Below the pieces are notes generated by a model, which made no database searches, was not told where the DNA came from, and worked only from the letters and a program-made list of their open reading frames with translations. A stretch of DNA of 64,000 nt, from positions 1,859,001 through 1,923,000 of the forward strand of contig CANXME010002568.1 of NCBI GenBank assembly GCA_948144175.1, given 5' to 3'. This DNA is from Closterium sp. NIES-65. Lineage: Eukaryota; Streptophyta; Zygnematophyceae; Desmidiales; Closteriaceae. The translations under genes were made by a program, and so were the position numbers. Positions 11,579-23,956 of the stretch are shown here, piece after piece; the stretch's first letter is position 1, and each line of letters starts with the position of its first letter.

Positions 11579-12579
11579 TTGCTAGTCAGCGGATGCAGCC
11601 AACACATGACTTCAGAAAAGGACTGGTTTGAGGGTCTAGAGGAGCTGAACGAACTTGTTTACGTGGAGCTTGCTGACGGGAGCCACCTGTTGAGCTTGAT
11701 GGCGGGAACAATCCGAGAAACGGCACCTGATGGAACAACAATACGCTTCACCGACGTGCTCTATGTCCCCGGATTGAAGTCCAACCTGCTCTCCTATTGC
11801 CAACTGCGCAAGAAGGGAGCTCGGATTCGCACTCGTGATGACGGACGCATTGAGATTTCTATGGCAGCTGAAGATGAGCATGTGGTCATTGGGGCTGGAA
11901 TGATCATGCATGGTGTGCTCATGGTGCAATATGAGCCTGCACTTACATCTGCCTATGGATCTGACCATTACCATTAGGATGCCGCATTGCATTATCATGA
12001 TCATAACGGGCTGAATCCACTTTCTGCTCATCCTTCCATCACATATCGCTTGGCCCACAAGCACTTGGGTCACCCATCATACACATCCATGGATGCAACA
12101 TTTCAGAATGGTGATGTTGAAGGACTCTCCATATCAGACAAGGTCAACCCTCTCAAACCCCCATGTGACTCCTGCCTTCGAGGGAAGATGAGCAAGGCCC
12201 CATTTCCCACAGGTAGAGACAAGCGCACTTCTCGAACTTTGGAGCTCGTGCATAGCGACATCATGGACTTGGGTGACGCTCAACCCTCACTTCGCTATGT
12301 GTTGACGCTCGAGGACAACTACACCAACTACCTGTGAGTGGCGCCGTTGGCTCGCCGGTCCGACATGGCAGCTGTATTTTGACATGGCACCGCGAGATGA
12401 AGACCAAGCTGCCCACGAAACCGCTAGCTGCCTTACGCAAAGACAACGGAGGGGAGTATACACCCAATGTGTTCACAGATTGCCTGAGTTCTCATGGCAT
12501 CAATCACCAAACGTCTTTACCACACACGCCGCAGCAGAATGGAGTCGCCGAACGGGTTAACCGCACGCTCATGGACTGA
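11579..12579 (+). pseudogene. Copia-3 protease, GAG-pre-integrase and integrase N-part
   Basis: The protease motif reads LLVSGCSQHMTS near 11580; the catalytic Asp of D-S-G has become Val. DVLYVPGLKSNLLSYCQL follows. The HKHLGHPSYTSM...CDSCLRGKMSKAPFP zinc domain is at about 12050-12210, then integrase with LVHSDIMDLGD, KDNGGEY and SPHTPQQNGVAERVNRT-like motifs. Stops at about 11977, 12337 and 12579 break the frame. Confidence 0.8.
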
Positions 12580-14226
12580 GTGCGTGCAATGACTACTGGG
12601 GCCAGCCTTTCCTCTAAGTTCTGGCCTTATGCGCTGGAGTATGCAGCGTGGTTACACAACCGCATCAGCTGCAGCAGCAACCCATCCGCACACTTACCGT
12701 ACTTTATGATGATGGGAAAGGCAGCAGATGTCTCAACGGCAAGGACCTTCGGTTGCCTCTGCTACTATCTCCCTCCCCAAGGCAGCTTCGGGAAGTTTGA
12801 GCAGCGAGGACGGGCAGGCATGCTTCTCGGCCTCTGTAACTCACGAAAGGCATGGATCGTGCGGGACTTGGCAAGCGACGTTGACATGGACACACGCTCA
12901 GCTCGTTTCTTTGATGGCCTCATGCTACCGGACGCCAAGTCTTTGCTCAAACGCCAACGGTACATGGATGAAGTCTCACCTCATATCTCGGAGTGGACTT
13001 CAAGGGGAGATGGCATTGGGTTAGCATTCGACACTTTTCCCGCATCCCACACTTCCTCCCCATCATCTTCTGACGTCGCTACATCAGAACAACAGGAAGC
13101 AAAGGCGAATGACGTAGCTCAAGAAGACTCACCCGTACTCGGTGAAGCCGATACAGGAGAAGAGACTGCAAGAAGTGACTTACCTGCAATAGGCATCTCT
13201 GTTTGTGAAGGTGCTGACGACAACAAAATAGAACATGAAGCAAGTCATCTCTGCGACTTTGCCTACCCACCCGATGGGATCTCGCTGGCTGCTTATGACG
13301 CGCCACCACGGTGGGTTCACTTCAACCCAACTGTAACAGTACTTGGAGGAGAAGGACAAGGGATGGACACCATGACAGGACTGGACGAACTGTTTGGGAA
13401 GCGACAGGAAGGACAAACAATCACAGGGCTTCCCAACTTGCAGCAGCACGTGCTGGGATGTGCAGCAACCGGCGTCCCCATGGTGAACCTGATATACAAA
13501 GAGCCCAAAACACTACAGGAAATGACCAAGGACCCATACGCACCTCTTTGGCATGCTGCTGTCGATGCAGAGTTGGCCAAGTTCGACGAACTGGAAGCGT
13601 ACGAGGTAGTGGACAGAGCGGACGTACCAAAGGGAACACCAGTGCTGTCGGAAGGAGTCATTCTAAGGGTGAAACGAGATGAGCGAGGCCAACCAAATCG
13701 ATTCAAGGCACGCTGGGTGGTGAACGGATGCGGTCAGACATGGGGAACATACGACGAAACATACGCTCCTGTCAGCCAACGACCTACCTCTCGCATGTTC
13801 GTTGCTGGTGCATCTTCTACAAAACGGAAGGTGGTGCAACTGAACATCTCCAATGCGTTTTTGTACGCTCCAATCGACCGGGACGTGTATGTGAGACCCC
13901 CCGAACTACGGCATGATGGAGACAAAGTCTGGAAACTCAAGCGAAGTGTGTATGGACTTAAACAAGCACCACGCTTATGGCATCAGCACTTACGGGGTGT
14001 TTTGTTGGAGCTGGACATGGTGCAATCCGAGTCTGATTCATCTCTATTCTTCTGGAAATGGGAAGGCAAGGACACGGTGTGGATGCTTACCTACGTTGAC
14101 GACATCCTCATCCAGTCTCATGACGAAGAAGGCATTGAAGCTGTGATTCAACACTTGAAGCAGAACTTTACCTTAGCGGTCAGCAAGACAATGATGCGGT
14201 TTTTGGGCCTTAACGTTGCTGTTTGA
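12580..14226 (+). pseudogene. Copia-3 integrase C-part and reverse transcriptase
   Basis: An open stretch of 548 codons. It starts in the integrase core (ALEYAAWLHNRI), passes through the SH3-like region and an acidic linker, then RT with FKARWVVNG, QLNISNAFLYAPIDRDVYV and the catalytic TYVDDILIQS (YVDD at about 14092-14103). It ends in a stop just after MRFLGLNV, where a frameshift moves RT/RNase H to the next frame. Confidence 0.82.
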
Positions 14227-15262
14227 AGCTGACCACATCTCACTCGAACTCACAAAGTACATCTCACAGGCTTTGGCGACCTTCAGGATGGAGGGCAGCC
14301 GTTCCGGAGTTCGAACACTGATCACCAAGGAACCTGGACCACAAGAAGAACCACCGGACGAGATTGATGGTCAATTGGTGTTGAAACAAGTTGGGACATT
14401 GCTGTACATCTCAATAGCAGGGAGGCCGGACATAACCTATACAGCGCATGTGCTGGCCAGACAAGTAAGCAAACCAACAGCAACAACAGTGCTTGGAATC
14501 CACAGAGTATTCAAGTACTTACAAAGCACTGCATACATGGGGCTGGTCTATGGAGGAGGGGACTTGATGCTCCGTGGATACACGGACTCGGATTATGCGA
14601 ACGAAGCGGGGTGTCACTTAGCTGGAGGCTACGTGTTTACCTTGGGAGGAGCTGCTGTCAGTTGGAGGACTAAACGACAAACAGTCATTGCAACATCAAC
14701 CGCTGAAGTAGAATACATTGCACTGTTTGAAGGGGCAAGGGAAGCTACATACCTTCGACGCTTGTGTGGAGACCTCGGTTTTCAACAACAAGAACCTACC
14801 GTCATCTTTGTGGATAACCAAAGCGCGATTGCACTTTCAACAGGGGAGCAAATGAGTCAACGCATCAAGCACATGGACGTACGTTACCATTGGACGAGGA
14901 AGGCCGTTCGTGATGGAGTTGTGCGGCCGGAGTACTGCTCAACAGCTCAGCAAGCGGCAGATTATCTCACCAAGCCTCTCACAGCAAAGCAACATCTCAT
15001 CTGCAGCCTCTTGTGCGGTCTCCAACCAATTCCACTTGGAGCGCCGTTTGCAACCAGTCCGCAGATTGAAGGCGCTGGAGCTGCGCTCTCACAGCCTGGA
15101 CTTCTCAAGGGGTACTGGACAACAAGGCCTCACGTAACTCCACACATCTCACTCATGTGTTTGGTGCTGTGTGCATGCTCCTGCATGTGCATGACTTCAA
15201 ACACACGAGTGAGAGGGCGAGTGGGGTGTGGAGTATCTTGGGGTGCAACCAATCAGGATTGA
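14216..15262 (+). pseudogene. Copia-3 RT C-part and RNase H
   Basis: Frame continuing the polyprotein: GTLLYISIAGRPDITYTAHVLAR (RT thumb/connection), GYTDSDYANEAGCHLAGGYVF, STAEVEYIALFEGAREATYLRRL and FVDNQSAIALSTG, which hold the RNase H acidic residues, ending with VRYHWTRKAVRDGVV and ADYLTKPL, the usual Copia C-terminus. The last about 60 codons beyond ADYLTKPL are probably read-through. Confidence 0.82.
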
Positions 15263-16514
15263 TCTCAAAACCATCTTTCATTTTCGCCATTACAAGAGTC
15301 AGCACAAATGCATCATGAGAAGACCTACTGCAATCAGTGCCAAGGGCAGCCATCAAATATTCAGCTGGACAATCCCTACTGCTGGTCAGTCACAACCACT
15401 CGCCAACTGCAGCAACCATTCCTGAACACTTCATATGCCTGCTGGTTTCAAGGGGAGAAGAAACAAGATAGCATGAGTCAAGAAAATTGTCCAAGACAAA
15501 AGGCAAACAAACAGAGGGAATCACAAGAAGAAGCAGACAAAGTCCTACTAAATACTAAAGCATGATTCCAATGTGAGGTAGGGGGAGACAGCTGGAGACA
15601 GGCGCTGCAAGTGCTGCTCACCAAGGTGACGCTGGTGTTGCTGATACAGCTGCCACTCGCTGCTGGTGCTGCACCGGGTGCAAGCGACCAGCGCATCAGG
15701 GGGAGCTACTGCAAGCCCAGTGCTGCAAGCCTTCAGGTGCTACAGGGCGTCAGGGGGAACTGCTGTAGGCGACCAGGTGATGCTGCTGCCACCAATCAAG
15801 TGGTGCTGCTGGCCGACGTTTGCTGAAGCAGCCGCCAGGTGCAGAAGCAGCCGCCAGGTGCTTGCACACCAATTGCAGCTGCCTCCGGGCACCACCTAGT
15901 ATAGGGGAAGCAGCACAGGGTAACATGGAGCAGCACACGGTCACGAGGAGCAGCAGAAGGTCATGGAGAGCAGCACACGGTAATAGGGTAACATGGGTGA
16001 AATAGTCAGGTTCGACTAAACATTCTCACCTCGGCAAGAAAGAGTAGCAGCCGTGCGCTAGGAGCAGCTGCCGTACGCCATTCACTGCAGCTGCCGTGCG
16101 TCTGCCGTTCGCAGCCCCTGGTGGCGGGTGCGCACTGCTGCTGCACCTTGACTGCCATCGTCGTCAGCTGCCGATACCGTTGTCAGTTGCTGCTGCTACG
16201 ATGCACATGCAGCTCCGGATCCGCGACCGCGTGCCAGGAGAAGCAGCGGCACGCACGGTGAAGCGGCAGCACGCCAGAAACGCATCAGCCGCGACCGTCA
16301 CACACTTCGATCGCCGCACAACTGCAAAAAGGCACATGAGCTAGACGCTGCTAGAGGTTGTCGCCGTATCTCTGATGCAGCTGCGCGCCATGAAAACCAG
16401 TCGCGCGACATTTGCAGCAGTCGCGCAACATGAATGTTAAGTCATGATGCTACTGCAGGTCGAGCTGAACTAGAACAGCATTTCGCGCCAGCAGCAGCCA
16501 TGACTCGAGAAAAC
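15263..16514 (+). other. Copia-3 3' non-coding region, left part
   Basis: About 1.25 kb between the end of RNase H and the Copia-4 insertion, continued at 23533-23956 beyond Copia-4. It is rich in GCTGCTG/CAGCAG words (15600-16330) and has no recognisable domain. A 3' non-coding region of about 1.7 kb is long for Copia; it may be captured sequence or an unrecognised degraded ORF. Confidence 0.55.
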
Positions 16515-16638
16515 TTTGAAGAAATGAGGAATGAATGACTAAGGAGAATGTGGGTACAAGTAGGAAACCTAGAAGTGTTGTACCCTATAGGGTCTACCCC
16601 ACTACAGCCTAGATAGACCATAGCATATAAGTTTGACA
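16515..16638 (-). repeat. Copia-4 3' LTR (124 bp)
   Basis: Pairs with 23409-23532. On the plus strand it begins TTTGAAGAAATG, where the partner has TGTGAAGAAATG, so the terminal CA of the element strand is mutated, and it ends GTTTGACA. Confidence 0.9.
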
Positions 16639-16835
16639 CACCCCCATAGGCAAAGTGGGGGAGAACAAGTGGTCACAAGACCAGTCAAGCAAAGCAAAGC
16701 AAGCTCAGGGTGGATTACAACGTCACCACACAGTCCGAGCACAAGATCAAGGCCACAAGGCCAGTTCACATGCAAGATCATATATAAAGGTAAACAAGCA
16801 AGTGCAGGTATAGAAAGATCACAGTACAAGCAAGG

Positions 16836-19197
16836 TCAAGAAGTGAGCAAGTGAGGCCAAGTAGGCACAAGACCTAGCATCGTACAGAAGCGCTGATGAT
16901 CACAAGGCGGAAGTGCCTTGGTAAAGATATCAGCAGTGTTGGCCTCAGAGGCCACGTAAGCAAGGCGCAGCTGACCACGCTGCTGCAGCTCACGAGCAAG
17001 GAAGTAGCGAAGAGCAATGTGCTTCGTTCTGTGCTCCAGTCTGTGCTCCCGACACAAGGCCATCATGGCCTTGTTGTCTATGTACAGAACTGGAGGAGAA
17101 CGAGGCGCCTCTCCTAGGTCATTTAGCAGGTAGGCGAGCCAGCGTAGCTCCTGTGCAGCCATGGCCCCCGCGTAGATCTCAGCCTCACAGGTGGAGCCGA
17201 GAACAGAAGACGAGCGGGTAGACCGCCACGAAACAGAGCCGGAACCAAGGCTGAAGGTGTAACCCTGTGACGACCGCTGCGTCGTCAGCCCAAGAAGCGT
17301 CTGTGTGAGCTGTGAGGACCACTGAACGTCGCCCTCCAAGCACTAGCCCCATGCCCGACGTACTGCACAAGTAGCGCAACACCCTCTTCGCTGCAGCCAT
17401 GTGCTCTGGTCCGTGTCTCCCAGGAGCAACATAGCGTGCCAAGATGCTAAGAGGGTATGCAAGGTCAGGTCGTGTGCAGGTCATCAGGTACATGAGGCAG
17501 CCAACAAGCTCTGGGTATGGGCCACTCGGCTCTACGGACTCATCTGAAGGCAGAGTTGAGAGCGAGTGGCGAGTAGACAAAGGAGTGGCCTGAGGCGAGG
17601 AGTACGTGAAGTCGAAGCGCTAAAGGACCTGCTGCACCATGTGTGACTGAGTCAAGGTAATGGTGCGGCGTGCTCTGTCCCGGGGGATCTGCAAGCCAAG
17701 GTAGCTGCGCAGTTCACCCAGGTCTGTGCACGTGTGTCTCTTCTACAGCTCGGACTTCACGTGGGCGAGTCCAGCAGTGTCAGCAGTGGCAAAGACCAAG
17801 TCGTGGACGTACACGAGGATGTAGAACGGCGACAAAGAGGTGTCGGTGCGCAGAAATAGCGACGGGTTGACAGTAGAAGGAGCAAACCCAAGAGCCGCAA
17901 GTGTAGTCCTCAATGTGTCGTGCCACTCACGAGGCGCCAGGCGGAGACCGTAGACTGGCCGTCGGAGGCTCCACTAGGTACCAAGAGGAAACAACCCAGT
18001 GAAGCCAGGTGGGCGGCGTAGCCAAATCTCCTCGTGCAAGCTGCCCTGCAGGAAAGCTGTGCTGAAGTCAAGAGAGTGAAGCTCGTAGTCGCGTTGAGCG
18101 GCTATGTGCAGTAGCACCCGAAGAGTGGTCATCTTCGGGGTGGGAGAGAAGGTCTGAAAGTAGTCAACTCCCTGCCGCTGATTGAAGCCTCGAGCCACGT
18201 AACGCGCCTTGAAGACAGGCGGAGAACCCGGCAGCCGCTTCACCCTGAAAATCCACATGCCACTGACGATGTTCGCCCCAGGTGGGGAAACCTCGTCGAC
18301 GTAGGTGCCTGTGGACTTCCAGGAAGCCATCTCTGCGTCCATGGTTGACTGCCACTGAGAGGAGTAGGGACCCTCGATCGCCTCAGCGTACGATCGAGGA
18401 GTCGGGATGTCTGGTGCATCCTGGTCTCCCTCAGGGGCAATCAGCGTGGACACGAGATGAGGCAAAGCAGCAGGAAAACACTGGAACTCCTCCTGCCTGT
18501 CCTCAAGGACGTTCGTGCTAAGAGCACACTCACCCCCGACGGACGGAGGACAGACAGACTCATACTCAGCAACAAGACTAGTAGCGTAGTCTAGACGACA
18601 GCGAGCAGCAAATTCGACAAGCTCAGCAACCGAGGCAGATGCGGAAGTGGACTCAAAGGAAGGGCTAGTTACAACAGTAGCCAAGAGACGCGTGATAGTA
18701 GGACTAGCAGCACGAAGAGAGTCAGACTCCGGGTCAGTAAGGATAGGAAGAGAGGACTTTGGAGGAGACGGCAACGGGACACGCAGAGGAGAAGTGGAAT
18801 GACGTAGTCCCATCTGGTGTGTGCCTAGGACCGCAAGAGGATACGGACGCGGAGCACGACTACTAGTGCGAGCAGCACGAACAGGCGACGCAGGACGAGA
18901 CGCAGGCTCACGACGCTCAGCAAGACCTCCAGTAGGACCAGTGTAGGGAGAAGGAGCAGGTAAGGGGGAGGGTGGCACTAACTGTGACCGCGACTGGACA
19001 GTCTGTGGACACTCTAAGGGAGGAGCAGGACCAGTAGAGGGCGGGAGACCAAGAACCTGCTCAAGGAGCGGAACGAAGTACGGCCGTGGCCGCGCGGCGC
19101 CTCCAGAACAAGCAGGGACAGCACCAGTACCCCCAGCGGCAGCACCAACGCCAGCAGCACCTCCAGCTCCAACAGTGCCAACTCGAGCACCCTCCAA
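16836..19197 (-). pseudogene. Copia-4 linker end, RT and RNase H
   Basis: Frame 19197-17974 carries linker sequence (YTGPTGGLAERREPASRP) and the RT N-terminus (SGMWIFRVKR, VFKARYVARGFNQRQGVDYFQTFSP, LHSLDFSTAFLQGSLHEEIWLRRPPGF). A stop follows at 17974. The fragments 17580-17185 and 17339-16836 hold VGCLMYLMTCTRPDLAYPLSIL and RNase H (SCEAEIYAGAMAAQ-like, LYIDNKAMMALC, HIALRYFLARELQQRGQLRLAYV, ADIFTKALP). Several stops and a deletion make it inactive. Confidence 0.85.
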
Positions 19198-19218
19198 AGC
19201 ACCAGCGCCAGCAGCACC

Positions 19219-20985
19219 TCAAGCGCCAACACCCCCAGCTGCTCCAGCTCTAGCAGCTCTAGCTCCAGCAGGACCAACTCCAGTAGCCCCAGCAGCACCC
19301 CCATTCCCAGAAGCTCCAGCACCGCCAGTACGAGCACCTCCTGGACCAGCAGCAACAGTAGCACCTCCAGCCCTTGCAGCACGGCTCCAGCGCCGGGCAA
19401 ACCACTCGCGCAGCTCCTGCGGAGAGGGTAGCTCCCGCCTCGACGAAGCACCGCTAGTGGCTACACGAGCAGACCTAGCACCCCCTGGCTCCGCACCCCT
19501 AGGCTCCATACCCCCAGGCTCAGCACCCCCAGGCTCCGCACCCCCAGACCCGGCACCCGCAAGCTCAGCACCCCTAGACTCAACACCCCCAGTCTCCGCA
19601 CCCCCAGGCTCAGCACTCCCGGACTCAGCACCCCCAGGCTCAGCACCCCTAGCAGCACCAGAGTCAACAGCTACCTCGACAGGCTTGACTGCGTCTACCT
19701 GGGACACACCTGACGGGGCAGGACCCTGAGCGGGGAGAGGGTCTACCGGGGGAGGACCTGGCGCAAGGAAGAGCGGCGGCGGGGGGAGGGGCGCAGTGCG
19801 GTAGGGGAAGAGACGGTAGTAAGGCACCGACTGGTCAAAGGTGACGTCCTGGGAGGACAGAACACGACGCGAGGTGGGGTGGTAGAACTGCCAACCAGGC
19901 GCGTCATGGGTGAAGCCAAGGAAGACGCAGGGAACAGCACGGGGGGAGAGCTTGTCCGCAGACAAGTCGCAGACAAACGCCCGAGATCCCCAGACACGAA
20001 ACGCAGACGCATCGCCAACCTTCCTCGTCCACCGCAAGGTGGGGGAGGTCTCTGGCAAGGAGACCCAGGGCTGAAGGTTGAGCTGATGCGCTGCGTACTG
20101 AACCGCAAACGGCAACAGAAAATGGAAAGCAGCCGCATGGATCATGGACGTACGAGCGACGTCCACGACCATGCCAATGCGGCGCTCAGCAATCCCATTT
20201 TGCTGTGGAGAGGCCGGAAGCGTGAAGGTCTGGCGGATGCCCTGTCCACAACAGAAGGCTCCCAGACGGGCAGAGGAAAACTCCCCGCCTCTGTCAGAGT
20301 GCAGACGCAGAACAGGAAAGTCCGAGCCGAAACTCTCTCTGAGCTGGAGACGAGCCGCGCGGATCCAGACGATCAACACCTCAGTGACATCACCCTTGCT
20401 GCGCAAGGGGAACACCGTGGTGTAACGCGAGTAGTCGTCAACCACCAAAAGGAAGTAACGCTCGTGACCCTGGCCACGGACGCGGGCGGGGCCCAACACG
20501 TCCATGTGAAGAGTCTGCAGGGGAGCCCCTGTCGGAGGAAACTCGGAGGAGTGAGGAGCGGCGCGCTGCCGCCCCTCGACGAAGGGAACGCAGGTAGGGG
20601 CAGGCTCCGGAGGGAGGGGAGGGAGGGACCGGGGGAGACCAGAGACAAGGACACGGGAGGCCATGCCTCGGAGACGAGGGAGGGAGGGGTGACCAAGGCG
20701 GTGATGCCAAAGGAGAGTCTGGTGGGACAGGAGACGACACGAGCAGGGAGCAGACTCAGGACCAGACCTGGACGCTGCAGCAAACACCTGACTCGACGCA
20801 GCTACCTGACCAGACTCAGCAACCGGAGGAGACTCAGTAGTCAGTGTGTACAGGCTCGACCCCGGCCAAAGGGTAAACGTGGCCAAGTGTCGGCCCGTCC
20901 GAGCACACGTACAGTGGGTCACCCGCTGACTCGCAGAAGTGAACTGGTCAACCCCCCCATCCTGTAGATCAGCACCACTCACCAA
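19219..20985 (-). pseudogene. Copia-4 GAG-pre-integrase, integrase and linker
   Basis: An open frame of 588 codons: HHRLGHPSLPRLRGMAS and CVPFVEGRQ (zinc domain), LHMDVLGPARVRG, VVDDYSRYTTVFPL, LHSDRGGEFSS and SPQQNGIAERRIG (DDE catalytic residues present), then the SH3-like GWQFYHPTSRRVLSSQDV and a linker with GAEPGG repeats. The frame ends at 19219 within the Gly/Ala-rich linker by frameshift. Confidence 0.85.
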
Positions 20986-21612
20986 GTTCGTAGAGAACGA
21001 GGGGAGGTAGAGATCTGACAGGTTGCCAGAGGGGGCTGCCGGACACGGTAAGAGAGGGACAAGCGAGCAAGGACAGGACCCCCAGAGGGGTCCGCCAGGG
21101 AGACCGCAACCGGCCGACTAAGTGGCGTAAGCGTGGTGCGATCTCGAAAGAAGGAGCGGGAAGCACCCGAGTCAAGGGTGAAGGTGTGAAAGGCCTGAGC
21201 CGACGTGGTACCTGAGAGAGCAGACTCACCAGCACCTGGGGAAGCAGACGCACTAGCACCTAGAGCAGCAGCCTCACGAGCACCTAGAGCAGCAGCCTCA
21301 ATGCCCGGGTCAGGCGGAACACACAGGTAACAGTCACCCTCATCACTAGTAGACACAGCATACATGGCAGCAAGAATAGCATCATAATCAAGATCAAAGA
21401 TAGCAACCCCCGCCCTAGACAGCTCTCCCCAGCGAGGGATCTCAGTGGCGTCAGGGAACTGGTAACGCCAAGCGTCCGTCAGGCGGCCGAAACAGCGCTG
21501 GGTGGAGTGCGAGCCCCCGCACTGCTCACCACCGCGGTCGCCGGTACGGAGGACGTAGGTACAGGGACCAGTACCCCCACCTCGCTGACGCCCAGCGCAC
21601 CACTCACGAAGC
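20979..21612 (-). pseudogene. Copia-4 zinc motif and protease
   Basis: Minus-strand translation gives a cysteine motif of the C-X13-C-X3-H-X4-C type near 21560-21490 (CTYVLRTGDRGGEQCGG...CF), then SDEGDCYLCVPPDPGIE and the protease FTLDSGASRSFFRDRTTLTPL (D-S-G-A present, about 21190-21130). The frame is broken around 21365 and again near 21000. Confidence 0.8.
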
Positions 21613-22675
21613 TGCTAGGGGGACAGGGTCTCACGAGTGCGCTGCTGCTGCTGGCGCTGACCACCACCTAAGCCGCCCCGCTGCGCAGAGCCACCCCGAC
21701 TAGCTCCACCTCGTCCGCCGCCACCTCCGCCACCGCCGCCACCGCCTCCTCCTCCGCTCCCACCGCCACCGCCGTCGCCGCCTCTGCCGCCACCGCCGCC
21801 ACCGAAGCCCCCACCCCCGCCACCACTCCCACCACCACCCCCACTCCCTCCGTCTCCTCCACCTCCACCTCCACCACCCTCGCCAGCCCCTCCAGCGCCC
21901 TTGCCCCCCTTGCCCTTGCCGGTGCGGTGTCGCACGCCAGGGGCAGACGCTGCGCCGACCAACTGAGTGCCAACGAAGTCGACGGCAGCAGCAGAGGCAA
22001 CAGAGGGCAAAAGGGGGGAGGGGAAGCACCCCTCAAAGACAGGGGCACGCGGGTCACCTCGAGAGGCTCCTACAGCGACTATGCTCTTCTCAGGCTAGGA
22101 GGTGCTCCTCAAGGAGGTCAACGGTGAGTGTGGTGGGGCAAACAGAGAGGAAGTGGTCCCTGACCGAGCAAAGGGAGTCAGGGAGCCGGGTGACTATGTA
22201 GTAGAGGGTGATGTACATGGGGGGGGGGGTTGTGGCGCAGGATTCAGTTGGAAGCGCAGCGCGGTAGCAGGTGTCTCTAGTGCGAAGGTGCGTAACGAGG
22301 TCAGCGACAGTGGGAAAGGCGGCGAGGTCAGGAAACGGGTACGCTAAGAGCAGCAGTGGCAGGGGAATAGTAGCGTGCAACTACAGCGTCGTACAAGGTC
22401 TTAGCACTCTTGTACTGACTAAAGTGCGCACGCTCAGCGGTCGGTAAGTGGCGACGCACAGCAAGACGGGCAGCAGCATCGCTTGTGGCCCACTATGAGC
22501 GAACAGTGGTGTTTGTATCAGCAGGCGGGGCAGGAGAGGCACAAGAGGTGAGATCGAACAGGGAGAGTCCGTCTGCCCTATCGCACTGTAGGAAGAGCTG
22601 TAGGTCATCAACCCAGACCTCGAAGTCAACAGCACGACCCTCAGCATCAAAGGTAAGGACACTGGGGGTAGCCAT
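21613..22675 (-). pseudogene. Copia-4 gag
   Basis: Starts with MATPSVLTFDAEGRAVDFEV (ATG at 22675) like the other family members. It continues as the same capsid-like domain in several frames (YSSP-type and DLVTHLRTRDTCYRAALP motifs, MYITLYYIVTRLPDSL), then a basic stretch and a long Gly-rich tract (about 21900-21720). Stops and frameshifts separate the pieces. Confidence 0.8.
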
Positions 22676-22699
22676 GAAAGCAGTGGTCTAGCAGGGAGT

Positions 22700-23398
22700 G
22701 CTCTCACCAGTCCGGATGGGTAGGGCCGGGGCGCGCCGGTAGGAACAGGGCTGCAACCGCGGTGGCAGCGACTTGGCAGTGGCAGTAGCGGCTCGACGGC
22801 GGCTTCGTCGGCTCGGCGGCTCTTCTGCTCGGCGGCTCGGCGGCTCGGCGGTTCGGCGGCTCGGCTGCTCGGCGGTGAAGGGGCCGGGGAGGGGCCGAAA
22901 GGGGCGGCGACGGGGCCGCAAGGGGCGGCGATGGGGCCGCTAAGGGCGGCGACGAGGCCGCAAGAGGGCGGCACTGGGGCCGCGAGAGGGCGGCGACGCG
23001 GCCGCGAGAGGGCGGTGACGAGGCCGCGAGGGCGGCGGCGGGGCCGCGAACGGCGGCGACGGGGCCGCGAGAGGGCGGCAACGGGGCCGCGAGAGGGCGA
23101 CGACAGGGTCGTGGAGGCGGGGCCGCAAGGGGCCGCTGAGGGCGGCGCGACGGGCCTCTTAGGGCGGCGCGACGGGCCGCTAGGGGGCGGCGACAGGGTT
23201 GCGAGGGGCCGTGAGAGGGTGGGGGGGGGGGGGGGGGCGGGGGGGGGGGGGCGCTAAGGGCGGCGCGACGGGTCGCTAAGGGGAGGGCGGCACACAGGGC
23301 GCGCCTCGGTCAGGGGCGACTCGATCTCAGGGCAGGAAAAAAAAAAAAACTCGATTTTCAGTGGTGGGCCCTAGGAAAATTTCACACTAGGGAACCTG
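22700..23398 (-). repeat. GC-rich leader repeats of Copia-4
   Basis: Imperfect units of about 20-24 bp built on GGGGCCGCGAGAGGGCGGCGAC (plus strand, in several variants), plus GGCTCGGCGGCTCGGCGG units at 22800-22870. A G-run lies at 23221-23251 (17 G, one C, 13 G). The tract lies between primer-binding site and gag. Confidence 0.8.
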
Positions 23399-23408
23399 CT
23401 CTATACCA

Positions 23409-23532
23409 TGTGAAGAAATGAGGAATGAATGACTAAGGAGAATGTGGGTTCAAGTAGGAAACCTAGAAGTGTTGTACCCTATAGTGTCTACCCCACTACA
23501 GCCTAGATAGACCATAGCATATAAGTTTGACA
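23409..23532 (-). repeat. Copia-4 5' LTR (124 bp)
   Basis: Plus-strand limits TGTGAAG...GTTTGACA. The adjacent CTCTATACCA (23399-23408) is the reverse complement of a TGGTATAGAG primer-binding site, one base off the usual TGGTATCAGAG. Confidence 0.9.
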
Positions 23533-23956
23533 AAAACCTCACTAAGAAAATCCAGATCTGGAGCTGGAAGGAGCTTGGAGCAACAAGGAGCGAGAAACTG
23601 AGACAGAATGACCAGCTTGGAGAGAATCCCTGCGGATTGAGGGGTGTGGGAGAAATGGCAGCTGTGATAGGCGACAAATTGAAACAAGGGGGTGATAGGG
23701 ATGGACTGTGCACACCTGACGAGGATCGTGCAGAATTTCGCTACACGCCATTTTGACCCACCCACCTGCCGCTGTCCCAACAGAAACCTTGCACCAAAAT
23801 CAGGTCGCCGCGATAATCGCTGACGTGATCCTCGAACACAACAGTCGCTCCAATCCTCTCCGTAATCAACGCCATGACCAAAATTACTACCGCAATCAGA
23901 GCCGGTTACAGGTATCCTCCAAGACAAAACTCAGTAAAACCTACAGCAAGGGGGAG
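23533..23956 (+). other. Copia-3 3' non-coding region, right part, with polypurine tract
   Basis: Starts with the second copy of the AAAAC duplication made by Copia-4 and ends with AAGGGGGAG directly before the 3' LTR, a typical plus-strand primer (polypurine tract). No coding motif was found. Confidence 0.7.

Larger units (their letters stand above)
16515..23532 (-). mobile_element. Copia-4: short-LTR Copia, complete in outline, broken coding
   Basis: Minus-strand element bounded by two 124-bp LTRs (three differences) and the duplication AAAAC at 16510-16514 and 23533-23537. The order from the right is LTR, primer-binding site, GC-rich leader, gag, zinc motif, protease, integrase, linker, RT and RNase H, with a G-rich (CCCCCATAGG on the plus strand) polypurine tract next to the left LTR. 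Multiple frameshifts and stops make it non-functional. It is inserted in Copia-3. Confidence 0.93.
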
